Origin: Sphingomonas sp.
GTDB lineage: Bacteria; Pseudomonadota; Alphaproteobacteria; Sphingomonadales; Sphingomonadaceae
Length of the DNA: 14,110 bases
Assembly (NCBI GenBank): GCA_013812805.1
Contig: JACCSV010000329.1
Coordinates: forward strand, 1-14,110
Direction: 5' to 3'
A program made the position numbers and the translations under genes. Below are positions 1 through 7,308 of this stretch, one piece after another. How positions within the stretch are numbered: the stretch's first letter is position 1; each line of letters starts with the position of its first letter. A model generated the notes under the pieces. That model saw only the letters and a program-made list of their open reading frames with translations. It was not told where the DNA came from and did not search any database.

Positions 1-1
1 C

Positions 2-1021
2 CAGCTCGGGTCGAGCTGGGTGCCCGAACTGGTTGCGCTGGGGGCGCTGGAGCCACTGGACCGCGCGATCACGGGGTCGAAGGTGGTCGAACCCAGGGAT
101 TTCTTTCCCGGCGGCTGGAACGGCAACGTCATCAATGGCCGAGCCTGGGGAATACCCTGGTATTCCGACACCAGGATTCTCTTCTACCGAAGCGACCTGC
201 TGCGCGACGCCGGCTTCGCCCAGGTGCCGGACAATTGGGCCGACTGGGTGCGGGCGATGCGAGCGATCAAGGCGCGCGCCAATCCTCGCGATTTCGCCAT
301 TTTCCTCCCGATCAACGAATATGAACCGCTTCTAGCCTTCGCTCTCCAGCAGCCCGAGCCGCTGCTTCGCGATGGCGGCCGCCACGGCAATTTCCAATCG
401 CCCGGCTTCGTTCGCGCGTCGAACTTCTACCTCGACCTGTTCAATCAGGGCCTGGCCCCGCGCGCAACCAACACGCAGATTTCCAATATCTACGACGAAT
501 TCGCCAAAGGCCATTTCGCCTTCATCATTACCGGCCCGTGGAATATCGGCGAGTTCAAAACCCGATTGCCGCCCGAGCGGAAGGACGACTGGATGACGGC
601 ACCGCTGCCTGGGCCCACCGGTCCCGGTCTGTCGATCGCCGGCGGCTCGAGTCTGGCAATCTTCGCGCGCTCCGAGCGCAAGGCTGCTGCTTGGAAGCTG
701 GTCGAATATCTCTCCAGGCCTGAGGTTCAGGTCCGCTTCTTCGAGCTCACCGGCGATCTCCCGCCGCGGCGCAGCGCCTGGAAGGCGCCGCTGCTCGCCA
801 GCGATCCTTATGCCACCGCTTTCAAGGAGCAGCTCGAACGCACCGAGGCGCCGCCGGCAGTTCCCGAGTGGGAGCGCATCGGGCAGCAGATGCGGATCGT
901 TTCCGAACGCGCCGTCGCCGGGCAGATTTCCGCGGCCCAGTTCCGCAAAACGCTCGATGCCGACACCAACGCAATGCTGGAAAAACGGCGCTGGAAGCTT
1001 AACCGCGAGGCGGCGCAATGA
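2..1021 (+). CDS. Sugar ABC transporter substrate-binding protein (family 1), 5' partial
   Basis: This gene encodes the periplasmic binding protein that captures a sugar for a CUT1-type ABC importer. The reading frame is open to the left edge of the window, and the first visible residues QLGSSWVPEL are the usual 'Q-G-S-W-P-E' strand of family 1 binding proteins. The GTG at 20 is therefore internal, not the start. About 339 residues are visible. Proteins of this family usually have 400-440, so the signal peptide and roughly the first 70-100 residues lie outside. Family hallmarks seen are WGIPWYSDTRILFYRSDLL (hinge and first-lobe region), FAFIITGPWNIGEF in the second lobe, and a C-terminal helical stretch rich in charged residues. 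The stop codon overlaps the start of the first permease gene (ATGA at 1018-1021), so the genes are co-translated. The family call is firm. The sugar cannot be read from the sequence; the GH1 beta-glucosidase downstream hints at a beta-glucoside or short glucan. Confidence 0.93.
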   Translation, partial: QLGSSWVPELVALGALEPLDRAITGSKVVEPRDFFPGGWNGNVINGRAWGIPWYSDTRILFYRSDLLRDAGFAQVPDNWADWVRAMRAIKARANPRDFAIFLPINEYEPLLAFALQQPEPLLRDGGRHGNFQSPGFVRASNFYLDLFNQGLAPRATNTQISNIYDEFAKGHFAFIITGPWNIGEFKTRLPPERKDDWMTAPLPGPTGPGLSIAGGSSLAIFARSERKAAAWKLVEYLSRPEVQVRFFELTGDLPPRRSAWKAPLLASDPYATAFKEQLERTEAPPAVPEWERIGQQMRIVSERAVAGQISAAQFRKTLDADTNAMLEKRRWKLNREAAQ

Positions 1022-1899
1022 GGCGCGGCTCGAAGGCGGGGTGGGCGTTCGCCGGGCCGGCGCTGGCGATGCTGACCCTGTTCTTCGTCGTGCCGGTGCT
1101 GCTCGCTTTCCTGCTCAGCCTGACCGACTTCGACCTTTACGCGTTGGCCGACACCGCCGACCTGCGCTTCATCGGGTTCGGCAATTACGGCGATCTGCTG
1201 CAAACCCCGCTGTTCTGGAAGGCGCTGGGCAACACCTTTTATTTCGTGATTGTCGGCGTGCCGCTGTCGATTGGCCTGTCGCTTGGCGCCGCGATGCTTC
1301 TCAACGGAGTCGCTTCAAGCCTCGTCGGTTTTTTCCGCACCGCGCTGTTCGCGCCGGTGGTGACGACTTTGGTGGCGGTGGCGGTGATCTGGAATTACCT
1401 GCTTCACACCCGCTACGGGATGTTGAACTATGGTCTCGAGGCGCTCGGCATCGATCCGGTCGATTGGCTCGGCGACCCCAACTGGGCGATGCCGGCGATC
1501 ATCCTGTTCGCCGTGTGGAAGAACTTCGGATACAATATGGTGATCCTGCTGGCCGGCCTGCAGACGATCCCCAACGACCTTTACGAGGCAGCGCGCATCG
1601 ACGGCGCCAATGGCTGGGACCGCTTCCGCCATGTGACGCTCCCGGGGCTCGGTCCGATGCTGCTGCTGGTCTCGGTCCTGACCATGGCGGGTTACTTCCA
1701 GCTGTTCGCCGAGCCCTACGTAATGACCCAGGGCGGCCCGGTCGAAAGCACCGTCAGCGTGCTCTATTTTATGTACGAGCAGGGGTTCAAATGGTGGAAC
1801 CTCGGCTTCGCGTCGGCCGTCGCCTTCATCCTGTTCGTAATCATGTTTGTGCTGACGGCAATCCAGTATTGGTTCGCCCAGCGTCGGGGTGCTGCCTGA
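1018..1899 (+). CDS. Sugar ABC transporter permease 1 (MalF/UgpA-like)
   Basis: This is an inner-membrane permease subunit of the CUT1 sugar importer, 293 residues, the normal length for UgpA/LacF-type subunits. Six hydrophobic segments are visible near residues 10-33, 70-95, 105-130, 155-180, 210-232 and 262-285. The cytoplasmic EAA loop that docks the ATPase is intact: EAARIDGANG at residues 190-199, followed by the conserved L208-P209. The start ATG overlaps the stop of the binding protein gene and has a GAGG Shine-Dalgarno sequence at 1007-1010, 7 bases upstream. Its own TGA shares an A with the ATG of permease 2 (TGATG at 1897-1901). It would pair with permease 2 to form the translocation channel. 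Family assignment is firm and substrate is unknown. Confidence 0.95.
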   Translation: MRRGSKAGWAFAGPALAMLTLFFVVPVLLAFLLSLTDFDLYALADTADLRFIGFGNYGDLLQTPLFWKALGNTFYFVIVGVPLSIGLSLGAAMLLNGVASSLVGFFRTALFAPVVTTLVAVAVIWNYLLHTRYGMLNYGLEALGIDPVDWLGDPNWAMPAIILFAVWKNFGYNMVILLAGLQTIPNDLYEAARIDGANGWDRFRHVTLPGLGPMLLLVSVLTMAGYFQLFAEPYVMTQGGPVESTVSVLYFMYEQGFKWWNLGFASAVAFILFVIMFVLTAIQYWFAQRRGAA

Positions 1900-2723
1900 T
1901 GCGTAAATCACGCCGCTCCAGGCTGCTGCGGGCGACGCTGCTGGTCTTGCTCGCCGCCTTTGCTTTGTTCCCGCTGCTGTGGATGGTCTCGGTGTCGCTG
2001 ATGGCGCCGGGGGAGGCGCGCCAGTTCCCGCCGCCGTTGCTCCCCGACTCGCCGGGCTTTAGCGCGTATCGAGCGCTGTTCGAGACGACGGGGATTGCCC
2101 GTTATTTCCTCAACAGCATGTTCATCGCCTCGCTCGGTACCTTGCTGTCGCTGATGTTCAACGCGACTGCCGGATATGCCTTTGCAAAGCTTCGCTTCAA
2201 AGGCCGCGACCGCATCTTCCAGCTGCTGCTCGCAGCGCTCGTCATCCCGGCGCAGGTAACAATGCTGCCACTGTTCCTGATGCTCAAGGAAATCGGGCTC
2301 ATCAACACCTTCGCCGGAGTGCTGATCCCGGTAGCGACGAGCATTTTTGGAATCTTCCTGGTGCGGCAATATGCGCTGTCCATACCCGACGAATTGCTCG
2401 AGGCCGCGCGGATCGACGGCGCCAGCGAAGGCCGCATTTTCCTGCAGATCGTCGTGCCGGTGCTGACGCCGATCCTGGTCACTCTGGCGCTGTTCACCTT
2501 CCTCGGCACCTGGAGCGACTTCATGTGGCCGCTCATCATCCTCACCGACCAGGAGAAGTACACCTTGCCGGTGGCGATCGCCGCACTGTCGCGCGAGCAT
2601 GTGCAGGACAATGAGATGATGATGGCCGGCGCAGTGCTGACCGTGCTGCCGGTGCTCCTGCTGTTCCTGGTACTGCAGCGTTATTACATGCAGGGGCTAC
2701 TCGCAGGCAGCGTCAAGGGGTGA
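1899..2723 (+). CDS. Sugar ABC transporter permease 2 (MalG/UgpE-like)
   Basis: This is the second permease subunit of the CUT1 importer, 274 residues, typical for MalG/LacG-type proteins. It starts with a basic n-region (MRKSRRSRLLR) and a hydrophobic first helix at about residues 12-34. Further helices lie near 70-95, 107-130, 138-156, 183-203 and 243-262. The EAA loop is present (LEAARIDGASEG, E168-A169-A170, G174), and the closing MQGLLAGSVKG is a characteristic C-terminus of MalG-type permeases. The same frame stays open upstream to about 810, but that stretch overlaps permease 1 and makes no membrane-protein sense. The ATG at 1899 is chosen because of the TGATG overlap and a G-rich ribosome site (GGGG at 1886-1889). 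The stop overlaps the GTG of the next gene. Confidence 0.95.
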   Translation: MRKSRRSRLLRATLLVLLAAFALFPLLWMVSVSLMAPGEARQFPPPLLPDSPGFSAYRALFETTGIARYFLNSMFIASLGTLLSLMFNATAGYAFAKLRFKGRDRIFQLLLAALVIPAQVTMLPLFLMLKEIGLINTFAGVLIPVATSIFGIFLVRQYALSIPDELLEAARIDGASEGRIFLQIVVPVLTPILVTLALFTFLGTWSDFMWPLIILTDQEKYTLPVAIAALSREHVQDNEMMMAGAVLTVLPVLLLFLVLQRYYMQGLLAGSVKG

Positions 2724-5700
2724 GGCGAGCGGGTCTGTTATTGCTGCCGCTGGCCGCCGGGCTGGCTGCAAGCGCCCCCGCCGCGCCGCAACGGCTCGAC
2801 GATTTCGAAGACGCGGAGCGCTGGGTCGCGTCGGCATCGGACGGGGTCACCGGGACCGCCACGAAGGTCCCCGGAGCCGAGGGGAGTGCGGTCCGTCTCG
2901 ACTATGACTTCAGCCGCGGCTCCGGCTACGCGGTGCTCCGGCGCGAGCTACCGCTCGACCTCACCGGCAACTTCGCGCTTCGGTTCAAGCTTCGCGGCCA
3001 AGGCCTCGCTAACGCGCTCGAAGTGAAACTGGTCGACGCCAGCGGCGACAATGTCTGGTGGCACCGCTATCCGGATCTCGTCCCGCCCGGAGAATGGAGG
3101 GACTTTACCGTCAAGCGGCGGCACGTGAAGTTCGCCTGGGGCCCCACCAGCGACAAGACGCTGCGCCGGGTTGCGGCAATCGAGTTCGTCGTCGCGGCGG
3201 GCAAGGGCGGGGGCAAGGGCTGGATCGCGTTCGACGAGCTGACACTCGAGCGCTTGTCCGAGCCTCCGGCTACACCCCCGCCGGTAACTGCCCGCGGCGA
3301 GGGAATGAAGGCCGTCGACGGAAACCTCGCCACGGCATGGAGTGCGTGCGGCGGCGAACCACTCGACCTCGACCTTGGCTATGCGCGCGAGTTCGGCGGG
3401 CTGGTGCTTCGTTGGGGGGCCGAAGCCGCTTCAGATTACGCAATCGCTCTATCCGACGATCGACGGATCTGGCGCGCCGCCCACACCGTACGCGGAAGTG
3501 ATGGCGGGACCGACTGGGTCCGCTTGCCGGAATCACAGGCGCGCTACCTGCGGGTGCAGCCTCTCGCTAGCGCACGCTGCGGCAGCCTCGCCGAAGTCGA
3601 GATCAAGCCGCTGGAATTCGGTGAGACCGCGAACGCGTTCGTCGCGGCCGTTGCTCGCGATCATCGCCGCGGCCTGTTCCCCCGCGGCTTCGTCGGCGAG
3701 CAGAGTTACTGGACTTTGGTCGCTACGCCCGAGGGGGGCGTCAGCGGGCTGATGGACGAATCGGGCGCAATCGAAAGCGCGCCCGGTGGCTTTTCAATCG
3801 AGCCGTTCGTTCGCGATGGCGCCCGGCTGACGACGTGGGCGGACATCACCGCCGCGCAGACTCTCGGCGACGGCTACCTGCCGATGCCGGTCGTCCGCTG
3901 GCAAGCGCAGGGCTGGGTGCTTCGCGCGAACAGCTTTGCCGCTGCCGATGGCAATCTGGTCGCACGCTACGAGCTGGAGAATTCGAGCGACGAGCCCAGG
4001 GCACTCGATCTGGTGCTCGCGGTACGGCCGCTGCAGGTGAACCCGCCACAGCAATTTCTGAACATCACCGGCGGAGTCAGCCCGATCGAGGCGATCCGCT
4101 GGGACGGCGCCGCGCTCCATGTTGGCACTGCACGGGTCACCCCTGCGACCGCTCCCGATGCGGTGAAGCTTGCAACGTTTGACTCCGGGATGCTCCCCGA
4201 GCGCCTTGATCGGCCATCCCTTCGCGCGATCGAGGACCCAGGCGGCCTTGCGTCGGGCGCGCTTGTGTATCGCGTCCGCCTCGCTCCCGGAGAGAAGCGG
4301 CGATTTGCGCTCAGCATCGGAAAAGGCAGTCCAGGCGGGGTCAAGCTGGCGAGCGCGGAGCGGCTGCAAGCCGCCGCGGCGGCCGAATGGCGGCAGCGCT
4401 TGGGCGCAGTCGCGCTGAGCGGCCCGCCGGCGGCGCAGCCGACCTTCGCGACGTTGCGGTCCGCCTTGGCGCAGATACTGATGAGCCGCGACGGGCCAGC
4501 ATTGCGCCCCGGCTCGCGCGCTTACGCCCGGTCGTGGATCCGCGACGGGGCGATGATGTCGGACGGGTTGCTTCGGCTCGGCGAGACTCGCGCCGCAAGC
4601 GACTTCCTCGAATGGTACGCGCCGTTCCAATACCCCAACGGCAAGGTCCCGTGCTGCGTCGATCCCCGCGGCGCCGATCCGGTGCCGGAGCACGACAGCG
4701 ACGGCGAGTTCATCCATCTAATCGCGCAGCTTCATCGCTACGCACCCGACGTTGAGCGAAGCCGTCGCATGTGGCCGCGGGTGCGAGCCGCGGCCGACCA
4801 TATCGAAAAGTTGCGCCGGCAAACGATGGTGCCGGCCAACCGCACTGCCGACCGCGCGCATTTCTATGGCCTGTTGCCGCCGTCGATCAGCCACGAAGGC
4901 TATTCGGCCAAGCCGATGCACAGCTACTGGGACGACTTCTGGGCGCTCGGCGGACTGCGCGACGGTGCCTGGCTCGCCGCGGAGCTCGGGATGCCTGCAG
5001 AAGCCGCGAGCCTGAGCGAGCGTGCGGACGCGTTCGAGACGGACATCCTCGCGTCGATCGGCAAGGCCACCAAGCTGCACAAGATCGCCTTCATCCCCGG
5101 TTCGGCCGATCTCGGGGATTTCGACGCCACGTCGACGACGGTGGCGCTGTCGATCGCCGGTGTGCAGTCAGGGCTACCACCGCAAGCTCTGCGGGCGACC
5201 TTTGATCGCTACTGGGGTGAAGTTGCGGCGCGCCGCGACGGGAGCAAGGCGTGGGACGTCTACACCCCCTACGAGTGGCGCAACGTCGGTGCGTTTGTTC
5301 GGCTTGGCTGGCGGGACCGCGCCAACGAACTCTCCGATTTCCTGATGAACGACCGTCGCCCGGCCGGCTGGAACCAGTGGGCGGAAGTGGTCGGCAGGAA
5401 CCCGCGTGAGCCGCGGTTCCTCGGCGACATGCCGCACGGGTGGGTCGCGTCGGATTTCATCAATGCCGCGCTCGACATGCTGGTCTTCGAGCGGCAGCGG
5501 GACGACGCTCTGGTGCTCGCCGCAGGTGTGCCGCAGTCGTGGGTTGAAGGCGAGGGTCTCTCCGTGGAGCGGCTCCGCACCCCTTACGGGCCGCTCGCCT
5601 ATACGCTTCGCCGCGTTGGCAACCGGGTTCGGCTGACCTATAGCCTCGCCGGGCAACCACCCGCCGGTGGGCTGGTTCTTGTCGCGCCAGGCGTGGCCGG

Positions 5701-5821
5701 AGAGCGCCGCCTTCCAGGCAATCGCGGCAGCATCGAGCTTCCGTTTCAAGTCGCTGCGAGCAGTTCGCACCCTTCATTCGGGCACCTTTCCGCGCAAGCC
5801 CCGAGCAATCCCCTAAAATGA
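2720..5821 (+). CDS. Exported multidomain probable glycosidase with F5/8C (discoidin) domain
   Basis: This 1033-residue protein begins with a signal peptide (MRRAGLLLLPLAAGLAASAPA, about residues 1-22), so it acts outside the cytoplasm. Residues ~25-178 look like a CBM11/CIA30-type beta-sandwich (DDFEDAERW near the start; later WWHRYPDLVPPGEW). Residues ~185-298 look like an F5/8C (discoidin) sugar-binding domain (AVDGNLATAWSA, YLRVQPL). Residues ~310-540 are beta-rich. Residues ~575-925 resemble the (alpha/alpha)6 barrels of inverting glycosidases such as GH15/GH63, with RSWIRDG at 605-610, EHDSDGEF at 657-664, SYWDDFW at 735-741 and WAEVVG at 887-892. A small beta domain follows (~935-1010). 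The acidic residues in these motifs, such as D609, D661, E663, D738 and E888, are candidate catalytic groups, by inference. The GTG start overlaps the permease 2 stop (GTGA, 2720-2723). Genes like this are often named 'coagulation factor 5/8 type domain protein'. Glycosidase activity is likely; linkage and substrate are unknown. Confidence 0.8.
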   Translation: MRRAGLLLLPLAAGLAASAPAAPQRLDDFEDAERWVASASDGVTGTATKVPGAEGSAVRLDYDFSRGSGYAVLRRELPLDLTGNFALRFKLRGQGLANALEVKLVDASGDNVWWHRYPDLVPPGEWRDFTVKRRHVKFAWGPTSDKTLRRVAAIEFVVAAGKGGGKGWIAFDELTLERLSEPPATPPPVTARGEGMKAVDGNLATAWSACGGEPLDLDLGYAREFGGLVLRWGAEAASDYAIALSDDRRIWRAAHTVRGSDGGTDWVRLPESQARYLRVQPLASARCGSLAEVEIKPLEFGETANAFVAAVARDHRRGLFPRGFVGEQSYWTLVATPEGGVSGLMDESGAIESAPGGFSIEPFVRDGARLTTWADITAAQTLGDGYLPMPVVRWQAQGWVLRANSFAAADGNLVARYELENSSDEPRALDLVLAVRPLQVNPPQQFLNITGGVSPIEAIRWDGAALHVGTARVTPATAPDAVKLATFDSGMLPERLDRPSLRAIEDPGGLASGALVYRVRLAPGEKRRFALSIGKGSPGGVKLASAERLQAAAAAEWRQRLGAVALSGPPAAQPTFATLRSALAQILMSRDGPALRPGSRAYARSWIRDGAMMSDGLLRLGETRAASDFLEWYAPFQYPNGKVPCCVDPRGADPVPEHDSDGEFIHLIAQLHRYAPDVERSRRMWPRVRAAADHIEKLRRQTMVPANRTADRAHFYGLLPPSISHEGYSAKPMHSYWDDFWALGGLRDGAWLAAELGMPAEAASLSERADAFETDILASIGKATKLHKIAFIPGSADLGDFDATSTTVALSIAGVQSGLPPQALRATFDRYWGEVAARRDGSKAWDVYTPYEWRNVGAFVRLGWRDRANELSDFLMNDRRPAGWNQWAEVVGRNPREPRFLGDMPHGWVASDFINAALDMLVFERQRDDALVLAAGVPQSWVEGEGLSVERLRTPYGPLAYTLRRVGNRVRLTYSLAGQPPAGGLVLVAPGVAGERRLPGNRGSIELPFQVAASSSHPSFGHLSAQAPSNPLK

Positions 5822-5829
5822 GAGCATGA

Positions 5830-7194
5830 ATGAGTAAGGATTATACATTCCCCGAAGGTTTCCTCTGGGGAGCCGCCACCTCGGCCTATCAGATCGAAGG
5901 CTCGCCCTTGGCCGACGGCGCCGGGCCGAGCGTCTGGCACCGCTTCGTCCACACGCCGGGGCAGACCATGCTGGGCGAGACCGGCGATATCGCCTGCGAC
6001 CATTACAATATGTACCGCGACGACATTCAGCTGATGCGCAAGCTGGGGCTCCAGGCCTACCGCTTCAGCGTCAATTGGGGACGCGTGTTTCCCGAAGGCA
6101 CCGGCCGGATCAACGAGGCCGGGCTCGGCTTTTACGATCGGCTGATCGATGGGCTGCTGGAAGCCGGCATCGAGCCGCTGCTGACGCTTTATCACTGGGA
6201 CCTCCCAGCGGCGCTCGACGACCGCGGCGGCTGGCTCAATCCCGACATTGCGACCTGGTTCGCCGACTATGCCGGGGCGATGTACGAGCGTTTCGACGGA
6301 CGAGTAAAGAAATGGGCGACGCTCAACGAGCCGTGGGTGATCACCGACGGCGGCTATCTGCACGGCGCGCTCGCGCCTGGTCACGAAAGCCTGTTCGAAA
6401 CGCCGATTGCTTCACGCAATTTGATGCTGGCGCACGGCGCCGCGGTGAAGCGCTATCGCGAAATCGGCAAGCACGAGATCGGGCTGGTGCTCAACCTCGA
6501 GCCGAAATTCCCGGCCTCGGACAGCGAAGCGGACTTCAAGACGGCCGAGCGCTCCGATGCCTATATGAACCACCAATACATGGACCCGGCGTTCGGCCGC
6601 GGCTGCCCGCCGCTGATGAAGGAAATTTTCGGGCCGGCCTGGCGCGACTGGACGGACGAGGAGCTGGCATTGGCCGCGCAGCCGATCGACTGGCTAGGAG
6701 TCAATTATTACACGCGCGGCGTGATGATGTACGACCCCGGCAAATGGCCGGTCGGTGCGAGCTACGTTCAGCAGCCGGGCAAGACCTACACCGAGACCGG
6801 CTGGGAAGTGTACGAAGAGGGACTGACCAAAACGCTGATGTGGATCAAGGACACCTACGGCAACCCGCCCGTCTACATCACCGAGAACGGCTCGGCCTTC
6901 TACGATCCGCCCAAGGCCAGCAACGGCCGGGTGCAGGACCCGTTGCGCCTGGATTATCTCCAGCGCCACCTGCGCTCCGTTCATTCGGCAATCGGCCAGG
7001 GCGCCGACATCCGCGGCTACATGGCCTGGTCGCTGCTCGACAATCTCGAATGGTCGCTCGGCTTTTCCAAGCGCTTCGGGATCGTCCACGTCGACTTCGA
7101 GACGCAGGACCGGACCCCGAAGGACAGCGCGCTCTTCTACAGCAAGGTGATTGCCTCGAACGGCGCGGTGCTGAGCGAAGAGGTTGCGAGCTAG
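5830..7194 (+). CDS. GH1 family beta-glucosidase, cytoplasmic
   Basis: This is a glycoside hydrolase family 1 enzyme of 454 residues, the standard single-domain length, which hydrolyses beta-glucosides by the retaining mechanism. All signature elements are present: the N-terminal FPEGFLWGAATSAYQIEG (Q21 binds the glycone), YHWDLP with H122, the acid/base E167 in TLNEPW, the nucleophile E352 in YITENG, and the glycone-site W400 with E407-W408 in SLLDNLEW. There is no signal peptide, so it works in the cytoplasm on sugar brought in by the ABC transporter encoded upstream. The ATG at 5830 fits the family N-terminus and has a GAGAG sequence at 5820-5824, 5 bases upstream. It lies 8 bases after the preceding stop, so it is probably the last gene of the operon. 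The ATGs at 5818 and 5826 open only tiny frames. Beta-galactosidase or beta-fucosidase side activity is possible in GH1. Confidence 0.96.
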   Translation: MSKDYTFPEGFLWGAATSAYQIEGSPLADGAGPSVWHRFVHTPGQTMLGETGDIACDHYNMYRDDIQLMRKLGLQAYRFSVNWGRVFPEGTGRINEAGLGFYDRLIDGLLEAGIEPLLTLYHWDLPAALDDRGGWLNPDIATWFADYAGAMYERFDGRVKKWATLNEPWVITDGGYLHGALAPGHESLFETPIASRNLMLAHGAAVKRYREIGKHEIGLVLNLEPKFPASDSEADFKTAERSDAYMNHQYMDPAFGRGCPPLMKEIFGPAWRDWTDEELALAAQPIDWLGVNYYTRGVMMYDPGKWPVGASYVQQPGKTYTETGWEVYEEGLTKTLMWIKDTYGNPPVYITENGSAFYDPPKASNGRVQDPLRLDYLQRHLRSVHSAIGQGADIRGYMAWSLLDNLEWSLGFSKRFGIVHVDFETQDRTPKDSALFYSKVIASNGAVLSEEVAS

Positions 7195-7308
7195 CTGACG
7201 GTGCGGACAGTCTGTCGCGAAGCGCTCTATCCCTCGAACTGCTGCATGCGCGCAACTGTCGGGCCGGAGAGCCTTGCCCGCATGCCACGGCAGGCTAGAG
7301 TGGCACCC
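7195..7308. other. Gap between GH1 and M20 genes
   Basis: This 114-base stretch separates the sugar operon from the peptidase genes. No strong terminator hairpin with a T-run was seen after the GH1 stop. A small inverted repeat GACAG-T-CTGTC is at 7206-7216. The only promoter-like pair is the weak one listed separately. Confidence 0.4.
7274..7301 (+). promoter_or_regulatory. Weak candidate promoter before the M20 peptidase gene
   Basis: TTGCCC at 7274-7279 and TAGAGT at 7296-7301 are separated by 16 bases and resemble a weak sigma-70 promoter. Transcription would start only a few bases before the ATG at 7309, giving an almost leaderless message. The 114-base gap between the GH1 stop and this gene is the longest on the + strand here, so an independent promoter is expected, but the match itself is poor. 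Confidence 0.2.

Noticed and set aside
332..1018. 228-residue open frame on the - strand opposite the sugar-binding protein.
   Set aside because: It is an antisense shadow of a conserved gene, with no start signal or domain.
810..1898. Open frame extending permease 2 far upstream, as if it were a 637-residue protein.
   Set aside because: The extension overlaps the binding protein and permease 1 in another frame, is rich in Arg/Pro/Gly with no domain or membrane pattern, and the ATG at 1899 has the operon-style TGATG overlap.
3794..4717. Long open frame on the - strand inside the multidomain glycosidase gene.
   Set aside because: It is antisense to a clearly coding frame, and its translation is low-complexity Arg/Ala-rich with no recognisable domain, as expected by chance in GC-rich DNA.
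7206..7216. Inverted repeat GACAG-T-CTGTC after the GH1 gene as an operator or terminator.
   Set aside because: The arms are only 5 bases with a 1-base centre, the match does not extend outward, and there is no T-run.
7201..7308. 36-residue N-terminal extension of the M20 peptidase.
   Set aside because: It would place the signal peptide in the interior, and the extension has no conserved character.
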